A DNA stretch of 38,859 bases from JAGXQV01 sp964527565 (GTDB taxonomy: Bacteria > Pseudomonadota > Gammaproteobacteria > Burkholderiales > Sulfuricellaceae): NCBI GenBank assembly GCA_964527565.1, contig CAZGOY010000032.1, positions 1-38,859 on the forward strand, read 5' to 3'. Position 1 is the first letter of the stretch; the number at the start of each line of letters is the position of its first letter. Below the pieces are notes generated by a model. The model saw only the letters and a list, made by a program, of their open reading frames with translations, was not told where the DNA came from and made no database searches. Below, piece after piece: positions 1-7,615 of this stretch. The position numbers and the translations under genes were made by a program.

Positions 1-391
1 TGTCAGAATGCAAAATTATCTCACTATTGGGGGCAAGTCCGACAGGCTGCTAGCGTTGCGAGCGCCGCGAGCAAATCGGGTAACCGATCCTTCCAGCATC
101 CTCCGCCAGCAATGTGATTTTCCAGCTGATCCAGCGTAATGAATTGTACGGGTGTCATGGCCGTATTTTCCACGAAATGGACGGTTCGACACAATTTTGC
201 GAGTCTGTGGCCGCTGATGCCACTTCGCGGCTACTGGCGGATGCAACTGCGGCCGGCTGCAATGGCCGAAGAGCGGTCATTGCAGCCGGCACCATCGGCC
301 GCCTCATCGTGGTCGTTGCTCCCAGTAGTCATAAATACCGTTCTGAGCGTTCACGTCGTTGGACTAGCTGATCAACACTACTGGAATACGC
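1..391. other. left-edge stretch without a recognised gene
   Basis: No recognisable gene occupies this stretch. It contains a perfect 13-bp inverted repeat (252-264 with 278-290) around a 13-base loop, a plausible terminator or REP-like hairpin. A 44-codon minus-strand open frame (158 down to 24) begins MTPVQFITLD and ends ACRTCPQ, but I recognise no family and would not call it. The stretch ends where sucrose synthase similarity starts abruptly at about 395, so it probably contains the junction of a deletion or rearrangement. Confidence 0.4.
252..290. repeat. 13-bp perfect inverted repeat (hairpin)
   Basis: The arms GCCGGCTGCAATG (252-264) and its exact reverse complement (278-290) enclose a 13-base loop with an inner CCG/CGG pairing. 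There is no T-run on either side, so it fits a REP-like or boundary element better than an intrinsic terminator. Confidence 0.5.
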
Positions 392-394
392 AAG

Positions 395-1414
395 TACACC
401 GCCGACCTGATTGCCATGAACAGCGCGGATTTCATTATCACCAGCACCTACCAGGAAATTGCCGGCACCGCGCAGACCATCGGCCAGTACGAAAGCTATC
501 AGGCCTTCACCTTGCCGGGGCTATATCGCGTGGTGCAGGGTATCGATCCCTTCGACCCCAAGTTCAACATCGTTTCGCCGGGTGCCGACGAGCGTATTTA
601 CTTTTCTTATCTGGACGAGGGGCGCCGCCTGCGCTCGCTGCAAGCGGATATCGAACGCCTGCTGTTCGGAGAAGACCCCGGCGTGCCCTGGCGCGGCCAT
701 TTTTCCGATCCCGGCAAGCCGCTGCTCTTTACCTTGGCGCGTTTCGACCGCATTAAGAATATGACCGGACTGGCGGACTGGTTCGGCGCTTGCGAGCGCC
801 TGCGCGAACGCGCCAACCTGCTGGTGATCGGCGGTCACGTTGACCCCGGCGCTTCGGGCGACGCCGAGGAACGTGAGCAGATTCTGCGCATGCACGGGCT
901 GATGGACCGCCACGCCCTGGACGGCAACATGCGCTGGCTGGGTACACGCCTGGACAAGGCGCTGGCCGGCGAAATTTACCGGACGGTGGCCGACCTGCGC
1001 GGCGCCTTCGTGCAGCCAGCGCTGTTCGAAGCCTTCGGCTTGACCCTGATCGAGGCGATGGCTTCCGGCTTGCCGGTTTTCGCCACGCGCCATGGCGGGC
1101 CGCTGGAAATCATCCAGCACGGCGTTTCCGGTTTTCACATCGACCCCAACGACGGCAGTGCCGCCGCCGCCGCCATCACCGATTTCCTGGAAAACAGCGC
1201 TGCCGATCCGGTGCTTTGGGAGCATCTTTCCCAGGGGGCGTTGGCGCGTGTGGAGGCGCGCTATACCTGGCGCCGCTACGCCGAGCGGATGATGACGCTA
1301 TCGCGCATCTACGGCTTCTGGAAGTTTGTCAGTAATCTGGAGCGCGAGGAAACCGCCCGCTACCTCCAGATGTTCTACCATCTGCAAATGCGGCCACTGG
1401 CCCGCACACTCTGA
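395..1414 (+). pseudogene. sucrose synthase, C-terminal half only (5'-truncated)
   Basis: Sucrose synthase interconverts sucrose plus NDP with NDP-glucose plus fructose, and bacterial enzymes have about 790-800 residues. Only about 340 C-terminal residues remain, corresponding to most of the C-terminal nucleotide-binding half of the GT-B fold. The frame starts in the conserved stretch YTADLIAMNSADFIITSTYQ and contains the GT4 signature EAFGLTLIEAMASGLP near 1030-1075. Upstream similarity stops at about 395, and the frame meets a stop at 365-367. An ATG at 416 could start a 332-residue protein, but the N-terminal half would be missing, so no normal sucrose synthase can be made. It lies 10 bases upstream of the MscS gene and may now serve only as its leader. 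The C-terminal part has no internal stops, so the truncation could be recent. A short expressed glycosyltransferase fragment cannot be excluded. Confidence 0.75.
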
Positions 1415-1424
1415 AGGGCAACAC

Positions 1425-2318
1425 ATGGATACGCTTTCCGTTCTGCTGAAGGAATCCGGCCACTGGGGCGAACTGGCGCGCGTACTGGTGCGCATCGGCG
1501 TGATCCTGGTGATTTCCTGGGCCATGCTGTCGTTGTCGCGCAAATTGATACCGCTGCTGCGCCTGCAATTGCAGAAGCGCACTGACGATCCCGAACAGTT
1601 GAAACGCCTGGAGACGCTGGGGCGCGTCCTGCGCTATGTCGTCGCCGTCGCCATCACCCTGGTTACCGGCATGCTGGTTCTGACGGAACTCGGTATTTCC
1701 ATCGCGCCCATCCTGGCATCGGCCGGGGTGATCGGCATCGCCATCGGTTTCGGCGCGCAAAGCCTGATCCGGGATTTTTTCACCGGTCTTTTCCTGCTGG
1801 TGGAAAACCAGATCCATCAGGGTGACGTGGTGGAAGTGGCCGGCAAGGGCGGTTTGGTCGAAGAGCTGACGTTGCGCTACATCCGCTTGCGCGACTATGA
1901 AGGCAATGTCCACTTTATTCCCAACGGTGCCGTCACTACCGTCACCAACCGCAGCCGCGGCTTTGCCTTCGCGGTGATGGATATCGGCGTCGCCTACCGC
2001 GAGGACATTGAGGCGGTGTTCGACGTGATGCGCGCGGTCGCGGCGCGTATGCGCGCGGATGAGGTGCTGGGCCCTCTGATTCTGGAAGAGATTGAAATCG
2101 CCGGTGTCGACCAATGGGCCGATTCCGCAGTGGTGATTCGCGCCCGCTTCAAGGTGCAGCCGCTCCAGCAGTGGACGGTAAAGCGCGCCTTCCTGTTGCG
2201 CCTGAAGAAGGAATTTGACCGCCTTGGCATTGAAATTCCCTTTCCCCATCTTACCGTCTACCCCGGCCGGGCCAAGGACGGCAGCGCTCCCCCCCTGCAC
2301 CTCGTCAACGAGAAATGA
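1425..2318 (+). CDS. small-conductance mechanosensitive channel (MscS family)
   Basis: This is an inner-membrane channel of the MscS family, which releases solutes when membrane tension rises after osmotic downshock. The 297-residue product has a hydrophobic N-terminal segment (about residues 18-38) and a second near 70-92. The glycine/alanine-rich pore helix follows, with the conserved FGAQSLIRDFFTGLFLLVEN at about 107-126. The soluble beta domain (GDVVEVAGKGG, IPNGAVTTVTNRSR) and the alpha/beta C-terminal domain come after it. The start at 1425 has an AAGG purine stretch just upstream and gives the usual short N-terminus; an open frame continues upstream into the sucrose synthase remnant but carries no channel sequence. 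It probably formed an operon with that gene. The family assignment is firm. Whether it acts as the main MscS is not visible. Confidence 0.92.
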   Translation: MDTLSVLLKESGHWGELARVLVRIGVILVISWAMLSLSRKLIPLLRLQLQKRTDDPEQLKRLETLGRVLRYVVAVAITLVTGMLVLTELGISIAPILASAGVIGIAIGFGAQSLIRDFFTGLFLLVENQIHQGDVVEVAGKGGLVEELTLRYIRLRDYEGNVHFIPNGAVTTVTNRSRGFAFAVMDIGVAYREDIEAVFDVMRAVAARMRADEVLGPLILEEIEIAGVDQWADSAVVIRARFKVQPLQQWTVKRAFLLRLKKEFDRLGIEIPFPHLTVYPGRAKDGSAPPLHLVNEK

Positions 2319-2348
2319 AACTTCCCGGAAAACGGCGGGTCACTGTGC

Positions 2349-2377
2349 TTGGTGGCGCTTGGTCGATCAAGTAAAAT
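2349..2377 (+). promoter_or_regulatory. possible sigma-70 promoter for the cytochrome c gene
   Basis: TTGGTG (2349-2354) and TAAAAT (2372-2377) are separated by 17 bases, 45 bases upstream of the cytochrome start. This is a consensus-like match only. Confidence 0.4.
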
Positions 2378-2421
2378 GCGGCTTTGCTGACGTGTGTCAA
2401 TTTATTGGTGGGTGTGTCTCG

Positions 2422-3252
2422 ATGAAAAGGTTCAAGCGTATTTCCCTGCTGGCAGGGGTGGTGATGTTGGGAATTTCTACGGCGGCATTCACCGCCGACA
2501 AGGAGGGCAAGCCGGCGAAAAAGGCTGCTGCGCGTCCTGCCGCAACGACTGTCGCCGCGAAATCTGCCCCCCCGGCGGCAGTGGCCGTTGCCGCAGCGCC
2601 GAAGCCCGAACCGGAAGGCCCGACTCCCGCCCTGCCGCCCGGCCTCAAGGTCGATATGGATACCGGCCAGCAGATCAACGGCGTGTGCGCTGCGTGCCAC
2701 GGCCCCTTGGGGCAGGGCGGCAAGAAGGGCGAATACCCGCGCATCGCCGGGATGACCTACGAGTATCTGTATGACCAGTTGATGAAGTTCAAGGAACGCA
2801 AGCGCGTCAATCTGCCGATGTTCCCCTATACCAAGGACCGCGAACTTTCGGACGAGGACGTGGTGCATATCGCCGCCTACGTTTCCCAGCTCAAGCTGGA
2901 TACCAAGGTGCCGGTGTTCAGGGAGGACGAGGACGCACTGGTGCGCCTGCTGGCCATGGACAAAGTGTTCAACGTGCCGCGCTCGGAAGGCGACGTCGAA
3001 GCCGGTGCCGCGATTTACCGCAAGGAATGCGCCTCCTGCCACGGCGCGAAGGGGCAGGGCAAGAAGAAGATGCCGATGCTTGCCGGACAATACACCCAGT
3101 ACCTGAACCGCCAGGTCGATCTTTTCGTCAAGGGCGAGCGTATCCACGACGAGGACCTCAAGGACAAAACCCAGGATGTGCTGAATCAGCTCAAGCCGGA
3201 GGAAATCCGCAACATCCTGGCCTATCTGTCGATTCTCGACGACGAGGAATAA
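2422..3252 (+). CDS. secreted dihaem cytochrome c (c4-like)
   Basis: This is a 276-residue periplasmic electron carrier with two covalently bound haems. A signal peptide (MKRFKRISLLAGVVMLGIST, cleavage near AFT-A) is followed by an Ala/Pro/Lys-rich linker (about residues 26-72). Two cytochrome c domains follow, with CAACH at about residue 94 and CASCH at about residue 206. Each is followed by the glycine-rich GQGGKKG/GQGKKKM stretch and by a tract such as PMFPYTK or MPMLAG that can supply the methionine ligand. The arrangement matches cytochrome c4 and related dihaem class I cytochromes. The start at 2422 was chosen because it alone puts the signal peptide at the N-terminus; the open frame extends back to 2215. 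The low-complexity linker is longer than in standard c4. The redox partner cannot be told from the neighbours. Confidence 0.88.
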   Translation: MKRFKRISLLAGVVMLGISTAAFTADKEGKPAKKAAARPAATTVAAKSAPPAAVAVAAAPKPEPEGPTPALPPGLKVDMDTGQQINGVCAACHGPLGQGGKKGEYPRIAGMTYEYLYDQLMKFKERKRVNLPMFPYTKDRELSDEDVVHIAAYVSQLKLDTKVPVFREDEDALVRLLAMDKVFNVPRSEGDVEAGAAIYRKECASCHGAKGQGKKKMPMLAGQYTQYLNRQVDLFVKGERIHDEDLKDKTQDVLNQLKPEEIRNILAYLSILDDEE

Positions 3253-3262
3253 TCCCGCCGAG

Positions 3263-3398
3263 GCCTACTTCGACTCCATCACCCACGCCCCGTTCCAATC
3301 CTGCGGCGGCGGGGTTTCCATGAAATGGCGGCAGCGTTCTACGTAGAGTTGTGACGGTTTGTCCGCCGGGTGGCAGGCCAGCACTGCCTAGAATTCGC
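3263..3398 (-). pseudogene. displaced 3' end of the adenylate cyclase gene (direct repeat, left copy)
   Basis: This 136-bp stretch matches 7480-7615, the end of the cyclase gene, at the same length and in the same orientation, with 9 mismatches and no gaps by eye. Read on the minus strand it encodes ACHPADKPSQLYVERCRHFM and ends in the same MESK-stop. Of the nine differences, six are synonymous, two are missense (P to Q, V to A) and one makes a stop (E to TAG). That pattern means both copies diverged while under coding selection, and this one lost function later. With its partner it brackets the ATPase pair. Confidence 0.85.
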
Positions 3399-3522
3399 TC
3401 GCGTACCACTCGCAGGCGAATTACAGCAAGATTGACACTTGGAGCGAATCTGCGGCGTCTTCATCATCCGCTCCTTGCTTTGCATAAAAACAAATCGTAC
3501 AGTCATATGACATTAAATTCAT
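3399..3522. other. upstream region of the ATPase pair
   Basis: This is the gap between the cyclase fragment and the first ATPase. It holds a TTGACA (3432-3437) without a convincing -10 partner, then an AT-rich stretch. A weak TTGCTT (3475)-17-TACAGT (3498) pair is a possible promoter. Nothing else was recognised. Confidence 0.3.
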
Positions 3523-3530
3523 ATGACATT
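3503..3530 (+). promoter_or_regulatory. two direct copies of TCATATGACATT, possible operator
   Basis: The 12-mer occurs at 3503-3514 and 3519-3530, 16 bases apart, and each copy contains the palindrome TCATATGA. The second copy overlaps the first possible start codon (3523). Binding there could block expression of the ATPase pair. It could also mean that translation really starts at the in-frame ATG at 3535. Confidence 0.35.
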
Positions 3531-4716
3531 CAAAATGAAATATCGCCCAATTCACTCCCGGCTCCACAACCCCAATTTCCGCTTTCGTGAAACTGAAATT
3601 GCCCGCATCCTGCACTGCTGGACGCAAGGGCAAAGCGTCCTGCTAACGGGGATACGCCGCACCGGCAAAAGCGAGGTACTCAAGGCCGCCCTGTGCAGCC
3701 ATGCAGAGGCGGGCAACGCCGTCGGTCATATGCTCGTGGAGTCGCAAAACAGCTTGCCGCATTTTTATCAGCAACTGCTGGAAACCCTGTTGCGGGAAGC
3801 GCCGACCAGCGTTGGCGAAAAGCTGGATGAAGCCATGGCAGGCGTGGCGCGCCTTCCAGACGGCTTGATGAAATGGGTGCGCGGGCAAATCCGCACTGTC
3901 AGGGTTCCAGAGGTGATGGAAATCGAACTGGCACCCCCGGAAGAGCAACTGCTGCGCTACTGGCAACCCTTGGCCGAACAGGTCGCCGCAGTTCTCGCCA
4001 TGCACGACCCGCAGAAATTGCCGGTGATCGGCATCGATGAATTGCCTTTCATGCTGGAAAACCTGCTGCGAGAAGGTGTAACACCCAAGGAAATCATCAT
4101 CATGCTGGCAAGCCTGCGCAGTTTGCGCGATGCCGGGTTGTGCCTGATTATTGCCGGTTCGATCAGCTTCGAGAACCTGCTTTCGCTGCACGACATCCCG
4201 CACACCGTACTCGGCGGCTTGTCACGCCAGGCGGTTCCCCCATTTACGCGCGATGAAGCAGCAAAATATCTGGCCGAGTTCCTCGCCGCTCGCCCGGCCA
4301 GCGACGCGGCGGTCTTGCAGCACACTCTGGACACCCTGCCCGACTATGTTCCCGAGTTCCTGCGCATCGCCGTGAACCACCTGCATGTCTGCCGGGATAG
4401 CGACGAGTGCGTGACCGCATTGCAACAAGACATCCTGCCCGCCATCCGACGGGCGTTCCTGCAACAATTCGACGAGCGCCTGACGAAAAACTATACGCCG
4501 GAAGAACAAATTACCGCCGACCGGATTCTCGACACCATCGCCCGCGCCGACAGCGACGGCAGCCGCATTGACGGTAGCAGCCTGCCCGCCGGATACCGCA
4601 AGGTGTTGCTGAAACTCGAATACGACAACTTCCTCACCGAGGGCGAGGATTTCAAATGGCGCTTCAGCCTCAACTTAATCCGCCAGTGGTGGCGCGCCAA
4701 TCGGGGAATAGCATGA
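3523..4716 (+). CDS. AAA-type ATPase, first gene of a coupled pair
   Basis: This is a 397-residue P-loop ATPase resembling the archaeal-type ATPase_2 group (AAA with C-terminal winged helix). Walker A is GIRRTGKS (residues 43-50), Walker B is PVIGIDE (167-173), and a sensor-1-like strand LCLIIAGS is at 206-213. The C-terminal 80 residues (from about NYTPEEQITADRILDTIARA) look like a winged helix ending in WRFSLNLIRQWWR. No nuclease, protease or transmembrane segment is visible. Its stop overlaps the start of the next gene (ATGA at 4713-4716), so the two products are probably made together and may form one complex. In-frame ATGs at 3523 and 3535 are both possible starts. The role is unknown. 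Location inside a repeat-bounded insertion suggests an accessory function such as defence or stress response, but no sequence feature proves this. Confidence 0.7.
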   Translation: MTFKMKYRPIHSRLHNPNFRFRETEIARILHCWTQGQSVLLTGIRRTGKSEVLKAALCSHAEAGNAVGHMLVESQNSLPHFYQQLLETLLREAPTSVGEKLDEAMAGVARLPDGLMKWVRGQIRTVRVPEVMEIELAPPEEQLLRYWQPLAEQVAAVLAMHDPQKLPVIGIDELPFMLENLLREGVTPKEIIIMLASLRSLRDAGLCLIIAGSISFENLLSLHDIPHTVLGGLSRQAVPPFTRDEAAKYLAEFLAARPASDAAVLQHTLDTLPDYVPEFLRIAVNHLHVCRDSDECVTALQQDILPAIRRAFLQQFDERLTKNYTPEEQITADRILDTIARADSDGSRIDGSSLPAGYRKVLLKLEYDNFLTEGEDFKWRFSLNLIRQWWRANRGIA

Positions 4717-7454
4717 AACGCGGCGCGCATATCCCGTGGTTCAACCCGCGCGAAATGGACGACGAAACGGTGCAGATGCTCAGCACCGGGCGCGAAGAAT
4801 TGTTGGCGCAATTCTTCAAGGCCGTCAACCAGCGGTTGGCGCATCCCGGCCTATTCAACCATTGGCTGCTGACCGGCACACGCGGCGCCGGTAAATCGTT
4901 CTTCCTGCGCCTGGTGCAGACCAGTTTCCAGTCTGCGGTAGGAGCGCAGGCACGCTTTGTCCTGCTGCCGGAAGAACATCGCAACATCTACACGCCGCAT
5001 GAATTTCTGGCGGAAGTGCAGCGCATGTTGAATGTCGAACAAGGCGCTACCGGCACCTCACCGGCGTGGCGTGTACCCGACCAGAACCAGGCGTGGGAAA
5101 GCGCGTTGGCCGAATTGCTCAAGGCTTTTAGCGAACCCCTGCTGGTCATCGGGGTGGAAAATTTCGACCAACTGCTGGCGCAAGCCTTCAGCGATGAAAC
5201 CGACAATTCGCGCCTGCGCCACCTGATGAGCAACGAGCCGCGCATTATGCTGTGCGCCACGGCGGTGCAGGGTGATTTCGACGAAAACTACAACCAGCGC
5301 CTGTTCCGTCAGTTCGAACACCACCCGATCCCGCGCTGGGATGCCGGCGACCACCGCGACTATCTGGTGCGCCGCGCCCAGCGCAGCAACAAGGAACCCA
5401 CCAACCAGCAATTGGCGCGCATCGACGCCTACAGCCGCTATACCGGCGGCAACGCCCGCGCTGCCGCTGTCCTGGCCGGCGCGCTGCTGGACGACAGCGA
5501 TCCCTTGGAGGCCGCCGAAGACCTGGATGCCGCCATCGAAAAAATGAGCGACTACTACCGCAACCTGATCGAACGCATCCCGCTCAACACCCGTAAGCTC
5601 TTTGATGCCCTAGTGCGCGGCGGCGAACCTGCCTCGCAAACCGAAATTGCCGAACGCACCGGCGCACGCCAGAACGACATCTCACGCGCCTTCATGTGGC
5701 TGGTCGACCAGGGGTACGTCAGCGAAACCCGCCAGCCGGGACAAAAAACCAAGCAATACCGGGTGCTGGATCGGTTATTCGTGCAGTTCTACCGGATGCG
5801 CTCAATCAGCCCCGGCCAGCGTAGCAAACTGGCGTTGATGGCGGAACTGCTCGCTGATACGCTGGCCTTCCAAGACAAATGGCGCTTTGCCAACCGCTGC
5901 GCCGCCGATGGGCATGAGCACGAAGCGCGCACTCTGGTAGAACTGGCGCTGAAGGAACGGATGATAGACATCAAGTTGCTGTCCGCCACTGAAAGCGCAA
6001 CCGACAAGCTCTGTGCGCTGGGGGAGGGATGGACAGAATGGGATGCGATCTTGGCGATACCAAGACGTTCCGATAGCATGGCTCATCTCAAGGAAATTGT
6101 TCGTCGCTACCCTAACGATCAGTGCTTACGTAAGGCTATCGAGCAGGCGAGTGCTTTGGCACGGGCTGCCGTTCGGGGTAAAGTGGAAGGCGCCGAGTTG
6201 GTGCCTTTGCTGGAAAATTCTCTCTCCCTTTGTCCTGCCGAGAAATTTTTTATCCTGCTCAATTTATTGAGTCCGCAAACCAGCGAATTTCAGTGGGCTG
6301 AATTGGCCAAGGGTTTTCAGGATGAAATGACGAAGTTTGAAACACTAGGAGAAGAGCACCCAAAAGACATTACTATTCTGCGAGCCATGATAGAGCTGGG
6401 CAGAACCTATCCCTGCACGGTTTCATTAGATGACATATCCCGGAATGCGGTGCTTGGGAAAGATCGCTACAAGGACTTCTTGGCTACTGCTGCTGATTGG
6501 GCAGCGCGCTCCGCGCTGTCTTGGCTAGAATCCCAGCAAGTGGAACGGGCCACAGCTTCACTGGAAACCTGCATCGAAGCGTTCCGCAAGCTGTCTGGTG
6601 CCGGTACACTCCCTGAAATCCTGCTGGAAATTACCGGGCTGGTAGAGCCGAGCTTGGCGGCGTTTCCTTTGGCGCAACGAGCTGAGATACATGAATACAA
6701 AGGTATTGGCCTGGAGCAGCAAGGACTTTATTCCGAAGCCTATCAAATCCATGCTATCGCCCGTGCCGAGCGTTTCGAAGCCGAGCAACCTCAAGCGGCA
6801 AGCTGGAATTTGGGAAGAATGGCGTGGTGCCAAAGCGCGCTGGGTAATTTCGCACAAGCTCTCGCTGAGCACAAACTAGCCTTTGAGGAAAGGCTGGCGC
6901 AAGACCACCTTAGCCGCGCAGCCTGGAACCTCGGCCAAATGGCCCGCATCACCGCCGGACAAACCGGTGCCGAAGCTGCTTGGAGCTTGCTGGACAGCGA
7001 AATCGGCAAGATCGGGGATGATTCGGTTAAAGCCATCCAGCAATTGGGTGACGCCATCTACGACAGGGTGCGGTCGCAAGGCGAAGCCGCCGCTTTCGCG
7101 CTGGGGTGCGATTTGTTGCAGGGGTTGGCGGCGCGCCCCGAATGCCCCGCCGAAGCCGCTTTGCGCGCTTTATGGATCGACATGATCGACATGGGTGTCC
7201 CGCATGGACTGTTGCGCGACTTGCTCGGCGAATGGCAGCGTCTGTTCGGTGCCCGCTTCGATGCCGGGATGCAGTCGCTGAACCAACTGCTGCGCGACTG
7301 GCTGGACGATCTGGATACCCCCGCCGAAACCCGCGAGGCGCGCCGTCTCACGCTGGACCCCGACCTCGCCACCACCCTGGCCGCCCTGATAGAGGGGCTG
7401 TCGCCAAAGGCCAAGCGGCGCTTGGGACTGATTGCCACAGATAAGAAAATGTAA
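4713..7454 (+). CDS. large AAA-type ATPase with winged-helix and helical repeats, second gene of pair
   Basis: The 913-residue product starts at the ATG overlapping the previous stop; an upstream in-frame start at 4656 would lie inside that gene. The N-terminal ATPase has Walker A GTRGAGKS (residues 55-62). Its Walker-B-like strand LLVIGVENFDQLL (143-155) has E-N in place of the usual D-E. The arginine-rich stretch YLVRRAQR follows. A winged helix comes at about 305-350 (AEIAERTGARQNDISRAFMW, then VDQGYVSE). The remaining 550 residues are mostly helical, with TPR-like pairs such as AEIHEYKGIGLEQQGLYSEA and AAWNLGQMAR. This ATPase-wHTH-TPR layout resembles STAND-type regulators, whose repeats sense a ligand, but no effector domain is seen. 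The middle (about 6000-6800) is visibly less GC-rich than its flanks, hinting at transfer. The biological role is unknown. Confidence 0.7.
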   Translation: MKRGAHIPWFNPREMDDETVQMLSTGREELLAQFFKAVNQRLAHPGLFNHWLLTGTRGAGKSFFLRLVQTSFQSAVGAQARFVLLPEEHRNIYTPHEFLAEVQRMLNVEQGATGTSPAWRVPDQNQAWESALAELLKAFSEPLLVIGVENFDQLLAQAFSDETDNSRLRHLMSNEPRIMLCATAVQGDFDENYNQRLFRQFEHHPIPRWDAGDHRDYLVRRAQRSNKEPTNQQLARIDAYSRYTGGNARAAAVLAGALLDDSDPLEAAEDLDAAIEKMSDYYRNLIERIPLNTRKLFDALVRGGEPASQTEIAERTGARQNDISRAFMWLVDQGYVSETRQPGQKTKQYRVLDRLFVQFYRMRSISPGQRSKLALMAELLADTLAFQDKWRFANRCAADGHEHEARTLVELALKERMIDIKLLSATESATDKLCALGEGWTEWDAILAIPRRSDSMAHLKEIVRRYPNDQCLRKAIEQASALARAAVRGKVEGAELVPLLENSLSLCPAEKFFILLNLLSPQTSEFQWAELAKGFQDEMTKFETLGEEHPKDITILRAMIELGRTYPCTVSLDDISRNAVLGKDRYKDFLATAADWAARSALSWLESQQVERATASLETCIEAFRKLSGAGTLPEILLEITGLVEPSLAAFPLAQRAEIHEYKGIGLEQQGLYSEAYQIHAIARAERFEAEQPQAASWNLGRMAWCQSALGNFAQALAEHKLAFEERLAQDHLSRAAWNLGQMARITAGQTGAEAAWSLLDSEIGKIGDDSVKAIQQLGDAIYDRVRSQGEAAAFALGCDLLQGLAARPECPAEAALRALWIDMIDMGVPHGLLRDLLGEWQRLFGARFDAGMQSLNQLLRDWLDDLDTPAETREARRLTLDPDLATTLAALIEGLSPKAKRRLGLIATDKKM

Positions 7455-7479
7455 CTGTAGGCCGAAATTCGACGGAACA

Positions 7480-7615
7480 GCCTACTTCGACTCCATCACC
7501 CACACCCCGTTCCAGTCCGGCGGCGGCGGGGTTTCCATGAAGTGGCGGCAGCGTTCGACGTAGAGCTGTGACGGCTTGTCCGCCGGGTGGCAGGCCAGCA
7601 CCGCCTCGAATTCGC
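7480..7615. repeat. direct repeat, right copy (functional 3' end of cyclase gene)
   Basis: This is the partner of 3263-3398, with about 93% identity over 136 bp. It is the working 3' end of the cyclase. The ATPase pair lies exactly between the two copies, as in elements that integrate at the 3' end of a gene and bring a replacement end. No integrase or tRNA-like site is present. Confidence 0.8.

Noticed and set aside
24..158. 44-codon minus-strand ORF at the left edge
   Set aside because: No family, no convincing ribosome site and located in apparently rearranged sequence.
3263..7615. Insertion sequence or transposon carrying the ATPase pair
   Set aside because: No transposase, resolvase or terminal inverted repeats; the 136-bp direct repeat is gene-derived, so I describe an insertion-like arrangement only.
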